Assembly: GCA_029532625.1 (NCBI GenBank)
Contig: JARFXM010000005.1
Location: 372,001-436,000, forward strand
Source: Lomentospora prolificans
Taxonomy: Eukaryota > Ascomycota > Sordariomycetes > Microascales > Microascaceae
Length of the DNA: 64,000 nucleotides
Reading direction: 5' to 3'
Shown: piece after piece, positions 53,480-64,000 of the stretch
Layout: each line of letters begins with the position of its first letter
How positions within the stretch are numbered: the first letter of the stretch is position 1
Position numbers and translations under genes: made by a program
Notes under the pieces: generated by a model
Database searches by the model: none
What the model was told of the DNA's origin: nothing
The model's input: the letters and a program-made list of their open reading frames with translations, nothing else

Positions 53480-54701
53480 CGTTTTTTCGTTTTTTCTCTT
53501 CTCTTCTCTTCTCTTCCCTGTACCAGTTAGTCCCAGTTGCAACTCTCTGGTCCCGGGAATGTGCAACTGTGCGTTTGCAAGACGTCCCGCAGACAGATCC
53601 GGCACATCAATATTATCATGTGGAGCGTGGCATTGGGGGCCGAATAAGCAATATGATCGAGTTCTTCGTCGCCACGACATGCCTGGTGGTGTAGCCCAGC
53701 GGGTGGACCTGCTGAACCTTTTTGACGAGGAAAGAAGCAGATATCGGCTAGGCCGCCAAAACTTGCTAGCCCTTGCGATCACAGGATGAAGTGGTCATAC
53801 CTCGCCAACTGATGAATGGTCGTGGCCTTACAACCTACTAACAGCATTAGTATTGATGTTGCGGGTCGTGTTTTGTACCGAACTCACCAACGTGAAGCAG
53901 TACATGATATTGGTGAACATGCATGCGATAACAGTTTTTTGAACAGCAGGCGTCAGTTTAATAAAAGCTTTCCATCCCAAACGAGTCGTGAAGCTTTCAA
54001 TGCGGCAGACAGAATTCATAGTCTCCGCCCAAACCCTCGAGAAAGTGATCCTACAACTTCCTCAAAGAGGGACGTCTCTTTCTTTGTCTCTTGAAACACT
54101 TTCAAGAACTAAACATGCGATTACGCTCGAAGAAGCGCTAGAAACGAAGGCCGAGAGAAAGATACCGAGAAGCGTAAAAGCCTTTCCCATGGATGAATTG
54201 ATAGAATACGAGAACCCTAATCGGAAGGTGGAAGTGTCCAACAAAATCCAGTCCGAGGCGACCATCTAGCAGAAAATAAGAAAACCTCAAGGCATGTTTG
54301 CGCCGTGCCCATGTCGTGGAACCCAGTTTTTGATGCCGCGTGGCCGTCGTCCGTAATCCCTGTTCCAACTCCTGCTAGTTAAACTACATCGAGAACCAGA
54401 ATCATGAGATTGAAAAGTAAAAGAAATGACCAAAACCGCCACAATAACGAAGGAAAAGGAGGAGGGGAAAATAAACACTACTTGTGACACGAGGCAGACG
54501 AAATGGCGATAGGCGCACAGCCTTGTAGCTGAACCTGTCCTCTAGATCATAACGACCTCAAGCCTTCTGCTTCCGCAGTGATTGGACAAGCCATCGTGTC
54601 GTCGAGCTGGCGTATGGAGTTGAGGACGTGAGGTATCGCCCCTGCTGCAATATATATAGATACCTTGCTGCAGGGGTCTCCTGATGCGTTCAAAATGTGG
54701 T

Positions 54702-55108
54702 TCACTGCCACAGGGACGAAGACCCGCTGCTCACAACAAGCAGAGCGAGTTCCGCAGCGTCCTCCTTGGCGTTATTTAGATTGTTGCCATCGTACCAAAA
54801 TCTGGCTCGAAAAACCTGGCCCTTGATCGTGACTGTGCTCGACCAGGCGGTTCGGCCTCCTAAACAAACCGGGACCAAGTCAGCTTTCGTTGTTCACGGG
54901 GAGCCACCAGGGCATTCTCGCCCGTAAGGCCGACTTACCTCGTCGATCTGATACCAGCTGAAATTTAGGACATCCAAAATTTTTATCCCGGCACGCCTCT
55001 TCGTTTGTATGTTAACATCGACTTTCAAAGAACGCGCCTGCACAACTGCGATTACTCACCTACAAGGCGGTCTTGCCAGGGGGTGGTGCTTGAGCTGTAG
55101 GAAGCCAT
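54702..55108 (-). CDS. Mini dsRNA-binding-domain-like protein, three exons
   Basis: Reconstructed 88-residue protein too short and too split to show as one frame. Exons (minus): 55108-55060 (MASYSSSTTPWQDRLV), 54998-54939 (EACRDKNFGCPKFQLVSDRRG), 54859-54702; introns 61 and 79 nt with GTGAGT and GTAAGT donors, and TTAAC branch in the first; 267 nt in frame. The second and third exons give PKFQLVSDRRGGRTAWSSTV, then VTIKGQVFRARFWYDG, then NNAKEDAAELALLV. This is the alpha-beta-beta-beta-alpha dsRBD pattern, with the C-terminal helix AKEDAAELAL matching the usual xxKxAAxxAAxxAL. Fungal genomes carry small proteins of this kind, function mostly unknown. RNA binding is inferred. The C-terminus is short after the last helix. 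Confidence 0.72.
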
Positions 55109-58100
55109 CTTGATATCGGATAGCACACTGAATTTGAGCGACTGGCGGTATGCCTCGAGGTCGCGTTTGAGGTGGGAGCAAAGAAAAGATGTTCGGAGTC
55201 GAGGGCAAGAAGAATTATCACTGAAAAGTTGGAAAAGGCTTGGGTGTTCAAGATTCTCGTTCGCTCTTAGGACGTTGAAGAATGGGAAGGCCAGGCAAAT
55301 GGTTGAAGGGACTGATGAAGTGAACGAACAAGAGATCAAACGGGGACTAGCACCTGGAGGGGATTCGGTGGCTCTTATATGTACATGTAACGAGGTCATG
55401 GAGTGAGTTCCGGGGGGTGGAAAGTGATGAGCTGCACGAGGCGTGGAAGATGAGGAGAGGCGTGGCAGGAGGGTCCCTGGAAGACTGAGGGTCCGCGTAG
55501 ATGGTAAGGTACTAATGTGACCGATGCAGCAGTGCACAGCTCGTCATGGCTTCGCGATCTTCAATCTCTTTGCGTCAAGATGAGTGCAGGGTTAAACAGG
55601 GCTACGAGTACATCTAGAAGAAGTGGGCTAAGCCCGGATGGTAACGGCATCCCACACCATAAGGGTCCAGCAGAGAGTAGGGGTAAATCGCACCCCAGAG
55701 CCTAAATCCAAGGGAAAGGGGTGTGTGTAGAAAGAGCTAGGGCATCAAGATTTAGTCGGAGAGAGAAGGAAGGGGGCAGATGCAAAAGTAGAAAGACAAT
55801 GGATGCGAAAAGGAAGCATAGCAGCCGGTTTTGAACACGCTTACAACCGTTGGCACACGTAAAAGCCCGATGGTGAGAGGAGACGTTGGAATCGCTGGCT
55901 GTGCATACCTTTGGGCTCTCCCGTCAATGACCGTGGCACACGACTCAGAAATGCCTAAGATTTTTGCGTCGGTCTGAGGAAAAACAGAAAAACAAGAGCC
56001 ATGTCATCGAAATGGCGGCGCTCGGGTACAAAACTGCATAGTGTACTCACGTACACGCATGCACTCTAGCTCCCAGCTGGCTGTGTGTGCGCAGTTCAAG
56101 TCTAGGGTAAAGAAAAAAGAAAAAAAGTCGGTAAGGGCATGTAAGGCCGAGTGTTGGTAACCTAGGCCGACCAAGGCGGGATGACTGGTTCAGCCCGCCC
56201 AGGAAAACGGTAGGCCATCAGTCCATGTTGATTAAACCATAATAGTATATAATGCTGTTAGAGCACACCGAAAGCGTAACCTGGGAATGTCGTCAGCGTC
56301 CGGATTCTATCGTAGGTAGGCCTACTTGGTCGCCCCGACAGCACTGAATCTGTCACTGCCTGCCTGGGAAGTATCGGCTTTGGCCACCTGTTGTCGGAGG
56401 CGAGCCGGGTCTACATTGAGGTTGATGACGGGATCTAGTTGCATAACATCCTACGATGCGCTCTTTGGAACGCCGAGGACAAGCACACACTCGGAAACGC
56501 CCGTGTACGGAATGACTTGACCCATGCTTTTATCGCGGGTTGAGTCTCGTGTCTCTGGGCAAACATCGGTTTGCCGATGCAGTGCAGCCACCATCTTATT
56601 GTCCCCTGCCAATAAGATGTGGAACTCTCAGGTGCCCTATTGGAAGACCCTTGTCAGGGGGCAGGTCCAGGCCCAGTGTGGAAGGCCCTGGGGGAAGGGA
56701 AAGAGTAAGAGGCTTGGAGAAAGCCGAAGAAAAAAGTAATCCGCCAGCTATCAACTTTCGAACGCAGGGGGCCATAATGCTGTGGCACAGGAACATAGAG
56801 CTTGGCCTTCTCTTTCGCCAGTCCCATCTATCGTTCAACCTATCATCCTGTTAGCCTGGTTGGCTCATGTTCATCTCCCGCCGACGGCTCAAATAGGCAA
56901 CGGCTCACCAACGGCACGGGAACGGGTGCGTCCCGAGAAGTGTGGCCCGTCGTATATGCCAAGCTTCGCCAGCCAGCATTAGCACTGATCGGTGATACTA
57001 TACAGTGCGATAGTCAAGCAGCAAGGCTCAACAAGATTCAATTGATCCTTCCTCAAAGACATGGGTACCTGAGGCAGCATCTGGGTGTGCTGAGTGAGGC
57101 GACGGTTGGTCCAGACCTGCGCAGCGAGAACAAGTCATCATCCATCTGCTGGCACTGGACACGTTGGATACCATCGCATCGCAACATAGTGGTCAAGTCG
57201 GAGGTTGGAGGCATCCAAGAGGAAGAAGGATGGGCGCATTGGGCAGCTATCCCACTCTGCTGGCAGGATCACGAGGCAGATGCCGACCTTGTGCAGTACA
57301 AGTTAGGCTCGATGTTATTGACGGCTTCGCTAACTTGACATTCATGACGACAACACCCGCTAAGATGAGGGCGGACGTGTGTCACTGGCTGAGATGGAGC
57401 ACCGCCTGGCGACAGTCAACACCACTAACATGCCAAACACCAAATAAGCAACTAGGCATCGCTGTGCCCTCCTTCCCGTTATGCAATGCCTAAAGACCAC
57501 TGATTCTTCCTCCCCGTGCCTCCATACGTCTTGGCTAGAGATAAGATCTGCCACTTCGGCGGTTCCTGTGGATCTCAGGGATTCACTCGAGAACTATCCC
57601 CCGGAGTTGGGAGGAATGTGTTGGGGTTTATCTCCGCACACCGCCAGGCTAGCCAGGAACGTATTAGTGGATAAGGACATTTCTGTCTGCTCCCGCAATT
57701 TGCCCCACTGCTGGCGAGGCCCCGTTTCCTTCCCAACGCTGGCTGGCATTGAATGGATGGACCTCGTTTGAGATTCACAATGACGACTACTGGATATTAT
57801 GGGCAACACGTAGGTAACCCCTTCAGCTTATGCTTATTCATGGGTCAAGGTCATAGAGACATCGTAGGGAACAAAAAAAAAAAAAAGACGGTCAATTGAT
57901 GGCTCTAAAATGCTCATTGGAACATCACTGTTGATTAACTCTAGGCTACACTCGGCGCGCCCTCCAATAGAAGGGGTAAAGAGGTAATCACGGGTTCTCC
58001 TTCGACATGCCTTCGTTGTCTTAGTGTTTAGATCACTCTCTAGACCCTCGGGTCTGCGAAGCCTGCTGGCGAGACTGACCAGGGAAGGAATGCTCCACAG

Positions 58101-61100
58101 TGGGCTGCTCTTACCGCTGGCCAGCCTACATTAGTGGGCAATAAAAGGCGGTATGCATCCCCTGAGATATCGAGATATCGACGAAATGACTTAGGGTGAC
58201 TGACTGCACGTTCCCCCCGACTCCACAACGAAACCATTTTGAATATTTCATATGTGGCCAACAGCCAACTTAGTGGGATGGAGATATCTGTTGCACTGAA
58301 CATGCTTGCCAATGACCTTGAACGTCAAATCCCGGAGTTCAGTTGCCAAAAGAAGAAGGGAAAAGGCAAGGCGTATCCGACGCGGGGCTGCCACTCTGGG
58401 TAGTCATGGGTAGTTGTGACCGACCCTGGCGTACTTGGAAAACTGGACGCCTGACCTAAACCAAGTCCTCATGCGGCAATATCCTGCTACCGGCCTGGAC
58501 AACTCAGGTTTTGCAACTCAGCCGATCAGAGGGGCCATCTATCCAATAGTCAATGCCCACCCTAAAATTTTCGGCATCGGCGGCATTGCTTGGAAATCTG
58601 CTCTTTGGTGGACGCGCAGGGACCGAACAACAGTGGAGGGCACTGCGGGGTATGTTGAGAAAGCTCGATTCCTTGTTATGAAATGTCATGGTAGAAAGGG
58701 TATGATATCACCTCCTTGTTTTCGTGAAGATTCCATCATCGTCCCTTGCCAAGTCGTCTCGCGGCTTTCATATATTTCTCTGCGTTCACTGCACAATACA
58801 GGAATATAGCTGGTCTCTTAGGGTCTCCGACACGGTGGAGCGGGGCAAGCCTGCCCCGCGTCTCCTTCCATCCCCAGCTTGCTAACTGACGCCTTGCTTG
58901 GTTCAAGCTGGACATGTGGGGTGTCGATGTCCCAACAGCTGCCCTTTACCGCCCTTTGCCTAGTCCCTTCGAAGGCTCAATGCAAATTTTCGAGTCTTTC
59001 TGGAGACCTCAAGGCTGTGAATGTATACACCCCCTTCCCCCACCATTGGCGACGTAAGGTCGATCGCCATCCCGGAAGATGAAGAGCGTGCCGCTTTAAT
59101 CTAAGCTCTAGGGAGCCCGGAGTAACTCGTACTAAAATCCAAGATGAATCTACGAGACAAAAAATAGCTACCTGTCCAGGCGTTTACAAGAAGCTGGACT
59201 CAGATTCATCGGGCAGCAAGACGACTGGTAGAAACAGATGGGTAATACTGTACTCGCAACTAACGGAAGGCGACGTCGATGCAGCGTAGGGGCTGTAAGG
59301 AGCAGCTACCACATGGCAATTAGCCGCGGCATGCTTCCGTTAGCCTCCGGAAGGATACACTTTCCTTTCTTGTCGTAGTCCGGCGTCTTTTGTCGGTAGC
59401 CCTCGTGTACGCGTAGGTTGTTCCAGTCGGTGTTTCCTCATGTTTATAACTTGATGAGAGCACCACCACAAGCTTTGCTCTGCATGGCGAGTCCCATGGA
59501 ACTTAACGAGTTCATCCCACGGGCAGCAATAGACGCAACTGAACACCCCACATCGTAAGTCAGTTAAGGTAGTATCCTTTGGTCTTGAGTTTGCCATCCA
59601 GGTATAGCTCTCCGGACGCCAATTACCGCAGGTCTTGTTTATAACTGCCAACTCACATACTATCGGTGAGCCTTTGACAACTATAGAACCCTGCGGACTG
59701 ACGAGGACCAGCCGGACTCCGGCTTCCCAAGATGGTTAACTCCATCATTGGCGCTGACACATCGGCTGCATATGTGTGTGCCCCGCGGGATTGCCCTAGC
59801 CATCGCCCTCCTCTGTCCGGGGAGGTCGCTGGTTGGGCACCGGGCAAGCAAGTCTTTTTTCAGGTACGATGTGCAGCTGCCCGCATCTGAATGTATCGGA
59901 AGAGTACTTTGAATATCTCTGGAACTTTCAGGCTCGAGTTTGTTGAGGTAGATTTGGAAAGGCCAACGGACATATTCATGCGCACCTGGGTTGAGGGACG
60001 TGGATGCCAGCCAACTTGGCAAGGCTAACGGGAATGTGAAATAGGGCACTGTCGGGTATGGAATCAGGGACTTCGGACTACAATTGTAAGGCTCTTGTTA
60101 CTCCCTCGATGCCGAACTTCACAGTGAGATGGCCGGGCCGACTCATCTCTGGTCCTTCCGATAGCCCCAAATCCCAGTGATGGATGGGTTGGGGCTTTAT
60201 CACCCAATACGCTAGAGCGAGCTTGTAGAAAATCTTGCGTCTTCACTTCCGGCTATCTTTTCGAGTTTCTGCGAGTGGTGTTGCCCTTTAGGTTTACTAT
60301 GTGACAGAATTAGCAGCCTTAAGTATCCCACGGTGGCTGGCCTGAAGGTCGAGGTGAACCCCCCACCCAACCTCGAGAGACGAGACTGGGGCGCAGGTTA
60401 GCTTTCCGGAAGAACGAAGACAAAAGAAAACCTGACCAATTGCTCGCGTTTGGTGCTTACGACTAGGCTGACTTTCAAGCAGGTCGTCACAGGGTATCGG
60501 CCCAGATTGGTTCGGGCGTTGTTACGGATAGCGCAGTGGCTCCTACGGGATACCCCCGGCGAACTATGGTGGCCCGCCGGTGTCATAACATCATGCTTGT
60601 ACCATAGGACACCGCCAGCCCTAGCCAGGCACTAGGCAAGGGCACCAAGCTTGAATTCTCTGTTAAGAGTAGTGTAACTATCCTGGGAGAACCAAACTGT
60701 CGGCGCACTGCTGAAACGTCAATCTATATGCACACACTCAGTCTCTCTGAGGAAGCTTGTCGGGTGCCGCAGGGGCGTCGCGATGAGGCATCCTACAGAT
60801 ATTTCCGATTATTCTAGGACATTAGAAGAGCCCTATTCGAAGTCTAGCAGATGAAACAAATGAGAAAATGGCAAGCGACATGCCCATTGCTCGGTCTGCA
60901 CCAGGCCCTCCCTTTTGGGATTCGTCTGTGGCCAACGAGATGGGAATTTGTTATGCCATTCCACTCAGGTATGAATCTAGTGTTTGGCGATACCTGTGGG
61001 AGGTTGATCTCTTGGAAATATGGAATTTTGTGGCCATGACTCGTGTACATCGCAAGGCATTGAGAGATGTAGCCTGTGTTAATCATTTCGCCAAAGTTCA

Positions 61101-62705
61101 ATTCGGCGTCCTTCCTATCAATCTTGAACAAGGGCTGTCGATAGAAGCCGATCTATCATATAAGGCACGAGCATTCATATGAAGTCAAGGGGATGATGAC
61201 ACCCAAGGGGTGCGTCTGCTTGCGGCTTGTCCTTGTTACACTCAGCTCACTGCATCATGTTCTGAATGAATCTTCTAGCCCAACATTCAGGGGGAGGTAC
61301 TTTTTTGCCATAAGATGCGAAATGTGAGAGAGGCCGCCCATGGAAAGACGAGGAAGGACAGAAAAGAGAGGTAAAGAAACTAAAAATAAAATAAAATAAA
61401 CGTTATTTCTACGGCAGCTTTAGCGATTCTCCCTCAACCAGGGTGTGGTGCCACGTTTCTTATATCTACCTCAACCCCGATGGAGGAGGTGGTGCGCACC
61501 GTGTATGGATAGGTCCTGCAACCTCCCGGTGTATACGCATTAACGCGAGCCATAGATACTTGGCATAGCACGGGGAACGGGCAGAATCAAAAAGAAGGGT
61601 AGTTGCGCTCGCCGTGTGGGCGACTTATAATACAGATGGTACCCAATGGAATGCGCCCTTTTGGGCATTCAACATCCCACGCTCCCGTTCAGGGTCCCCA
61701 GCAGCGACCTTGAACCTCGAGATGCGCGACCTCTAGCCGTCCGGGATGTTCGCCCGACGTGCAAAGGCTCTAGTTTAGGTATTTGGGCTACGGTGGATGC
61801 CTAGGAGAAGTCGAGGCATCGTGCATTTGCCACTACGGCACTTCCGCGCTGCACGATGCGAGACATGATATTCTATGAACGGTTGTCATACTCTATGGTG
61901 GGCAAGTCTCGTATTTCTGGGTCACTCTCGAGACTCGCGATGACGTGTCTGATGGAACCTGGTCCTGTCGATGGACCAACGAGATTTTTTTCTCCCTCTC
62001 TCTTTTTCTTTTTTTCTTCTTCATTTCCCCCTTCTTCTTCCTTCTAGTCTATCGACGGTTGAGGGGCCGAGACTTCCTCGACGTCGCGCACCGCGCGCAC
62101 TCGGTGCACTTGCTCGGCCCGTGCTCCTAAACCGCGACCGGAAGGCAAAGAAAGGCCAGCGAGCCCGATGGCCGCACTGTACGTCCGCGGGATCGGATTG
62201 CGAATGAGGCGCGAGAATTGATGTCTGTCCCTCAATGGGGTCCGATAGGGCTCGGTAAGTATTAATAGGGAGCCTGGATAATTGCGTGGGCGGGTGCCCT
62301 CTCACCTTCGGGTTCGCAGCCATCTGAGAAAAAGTCAATTGCTACTTCGGCCTATTATTAGAGGGTACCATGATCAGTAATACCGGGATGCTGGCAGCCG
62401 AAGTCGAGAGAGCCGAAATAGCGCAAGTGGCCAAAAACATCCACATGGGGGAGACTTTTAGCACGTGGACCAGGGGCACTGGGACGCCTTGGTGGCGGGC
62501 AGAATGTCTCAAAGTAGAAGTTGCCTCGGCATCTAGACGTCAGCTCCGTCGGCTTGAACCACCGAAGCAGGTCAAGCGCGCTCTTACCTCCACACGGAGA
62601 CGACTGACTGTCGCGCCCATTTAAACCTCGAATTCTATAACTTCTCTCATCGTTTTGTCACTTCTGAATATTTTGCGCTCGTTAAGCCAGAGTAGTGATT
62701 CAAGA
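55109..62705. other. 7.6-kb gene-poor region
   Basis: No gene could be supported. Frames of 90-178 codons occur on both strands (for example 56802-57338 plus, 58040-58312 minus, 59681-60049 minus, 60868-61182 plus) but none shows a family motif, and they do not chain through plausible introns. It includes A-rich and (AAAAT)-like runs (about 57872-57885 and 61380-61402) and a CT-rich stretch at about 61985-62045. It may hold decayed genes or lineage-specific noncoding transcripts; I cannot tell. Confidence 0.5.
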
Positions 62706-63809
62706 ATGCCGTTCGACACTGAGCTCACCCGCCGTCTCGGCATCCAGGGTAAGTCGCACCACACCAAACCCTACCTCTTCTGGTATCATGGCAGTAGAGC
62801 AGGTGGATGTGGCCTTTGCGTCTTGCGAATTTAGATTCTGATGCTCGCAAACATAATAGTGCCCATTGTCCAGGGCGGCATGCAGCATGTCGGTACCGCC
62901 GACCTCGCCTCCGCCGTCTCCAACGCCGGCGCCCTAGGCATCATCACAGCCCTCATCTTCCCCACGCCCGAGGACCTCCGCAAAGAGATCCGCCGCTGCC
63001 GCACCCTCACCAACCGCCCCTTCGGCGTAAACATTACCCTTCTCCCCGCCCTCGTACCCCCCGACTATGCTGCCTACGCCCGCGTCGTCATCGAGGAGGG
63101 CGTCAAGATCGTCGAGACCGCCGGTAACTCCCCCGGCCCCGTCATCAAGCAGCTCAAGGAGGCCGGAATCATCGTGCTCCACAAGTGCACTACCATCCGC
63201 CACGCCCAGAGCGCTGTGAAGCTCGGCGTCGATTTCCTCAGCATCGACGGCTTCGAGTGCGCCGGCCACGTCGGCGAGTCCGACATCACCAACTTTATCC
63301 TCCTCAGCCGCGCAAGACAGTCCCTTAAGGTGCCCTTCATCGCCTCAGGAGGTTTCGCTGACGGTCAGGGCCTCGCGGCGGCGCTGTGCCTCGGCGCGAG
63401 CGGCATCAACATGGGTACTCGGTTCATGTGTACCGTGGAAGCGCCCATCCACGAGAACATCAAGAAGGAGATCTGCAAGGCCGACGAGACTGACACCACG
63501 CTCGTCATGAGGAAGTGGCGGAATACCACCAGGCTTTACAAGAACAAGGTCGCCCAGGAGGCCGCTAGGGTCGAGCGCGAGGTTTCGGGCGATAGTTTCG
63601 AGCCCATGGCGCCTCTTATGAGCGGAAAGAGGGGCAAGATGGTGTTTGTGGACGGTGACCCGCAGTTCGGCGTCTGGACTGCCGGTCAGGTTATTGGGTT
63701 GATTCACGATATTCCCACCTGCAAGGATCTCGTAGCAAGGATCGAGAAGGAGGCCGAGGCCGCGCTGAAGGAGAAGCTATCTCTCCTCAAGCCTGCCTCC
63801 AAGTTGTAG
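62706..63809 (+). CDS. Nitronate monooxygenase (2-nitropropane dioxygenase family), two exons
   Basis: Reconstructed 330-residue FMN-dependent enzyme: exon 1 62706-62748 (MPFDTELTRRLGIQ), intron 62749-62859 (donor GTAAGT, acceptor AATAG), exon 2 62860-63809, total 993 nt in frame. The splice restores the family N-terminus GIQ|VPIVQGGMQHVGTADLA. Further motifs: AVSNAGALGIITAL, RPFGVNITLLP, VKIVETAGNSPGP, HKCTTIRHAQSAVKLGVDFL, SIDGFECAGHVGESD with His151 in the position of the catalytic His of this family, IASGGFADGQGLAAALCLGA and INMGTRF (FMN phosphate binding). Known reaction: oxidative denitrification of alkyl nitronates such as propionate-3-nitronate, giving protection from this toxin. The ORF from the internal ATG at 62841 is not the true start because it lies in the intron. 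Confidence 0.93.
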
Positions 63810-64000
63810 GGGTAGATTGGTGCGGCCACGGTTTTCTTTTAACGAATTTAGATGTACGTTCAGAGCTTGTTACTGGGTGGGCATAAGGCATGCGGGCATA
63901 TTAGCATCACTGTAGAGGTCAATATATAGCTGGCTACTGGTTTCTGGGATCACAATCCTGGGCTCTCACGTGGGCGTTGATCATGCCTATGCTCTGTGAT
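63810..64000. other. 3' flank of nitronate monooxygenase gene
   Basis: Short right-edge sequence; presumed 3' UTR and spacer. No gene seen. Confidence 0.5.

Larger units (their letters stand above)
51178..54701. other. 3.5-kb gene-poor region
   Basis: Contains a 28-bp-period direct duplication (51906-51958) and a 35-T tract (53445-53479). A minus-strand segment at about 54019-53780 has a spliced look: an ATG frame with a hydrophobic stretch, a GTGAGT donor, a TACTAA branch and an AG acceptor leading to a short tail. It would encode only about 80 residues of no recognised family, so it is not called as a gene. Confidence 0.4.

Noticed and set aside
60522..60610. A-box-like TAGCGCAGTGG
   Set aside because: No B-box at the expected distance and no cloverleaf could be drawn.
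62841..62859. Internal ATG at 62841 as start of nitronate monooxygenase
   Set aside because: It lies in the intron; splicing from 62748 to 62860 restores the conserved N-terminus MPFDTELTRRLGIQVPIVQG.

Overview
The window looks like nuclear DNA of a filamentous ascomycete, most likely a Sordariomycete. Genes are eukaryotic, with introns mostly of 50-110 nt carrying GTAAGT/GTATGT donors and CTAAC/CTGAC-like branch sites. Gene content is fungal: a GRISEA/Mac1-type copper-fist regulator, a Pezizomycotina-type Pab1 with an insertion in RRM4, ETF-ubiquinone oxidoreductase, and GH92 and GH125 mannosidases. I rebuilt exon-intron structures by eye from reading frame, splice consensus and family motifs. 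No species is claimed.

Layout. 0.7-5.7 kb (minus strand): EFM7-like methyltransferase, a charged GPALPP-motif protein, and the copper-fist factor, whose 12-residue first exon lies beyond a 282-nt intron. 8.7-15.5 kb (minus): U2 snRNP-associated SURP protein, a fructosyl-amino-acid/sarcosine-oxidase-like flavoenzyme, and the six-exon TATA-binding protein. 19.8-21.8 kb (minus): ETF-QO, with its 4Fe-4S motif in a separate last exon. 22.9-28.8 kb: a GH92 alpha-mannosidase (minus, six exons, one of 11 nt) head-to-head with a GH125 exo-alpha-1,6-mannosidase (plus). 29.8-37.5 kb (plus): HUL5-type HECT ubiquitin ligase and poly(A)-binding protein. 38.9-49.1 kb (minus): an unrecognised membrane/coiled-coil protein with a small hydrophobic ORF just upstream, a universal-stress-protein-domain protein, and mitoribosomal protein uS7m. 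50.4-51.2 kb (plus): MYND zinc-finger protein. 54.7-55.1 kb (minus): an 88-residue three-exon dsRNA-binding-domain-like protein. 62.7-63.8 kb (plus): nitronate monooxygenase.

Most genes are independent housekeeping functions (translation, splicing, transcription, mitochondrial electron transfer, ubiquitin). The clearest functional pairing is the two secreted alpha-mannosidases of complementary linkage specificity, which share one 1.36-kb divergent intergenic region. The right third (51-62.7 kb) is gene-poor. I saw no convincing tRNA, rRNA, CRISPR or intact transposon, and no obvious wholly new multi-gene system. The most notable items are the mannosidase pair with its microexon, the mini dsRBD gene, the possible in-frame hidden intron in HUL5, and the small membrane ORF that may be the missing first exon of the gene below it.
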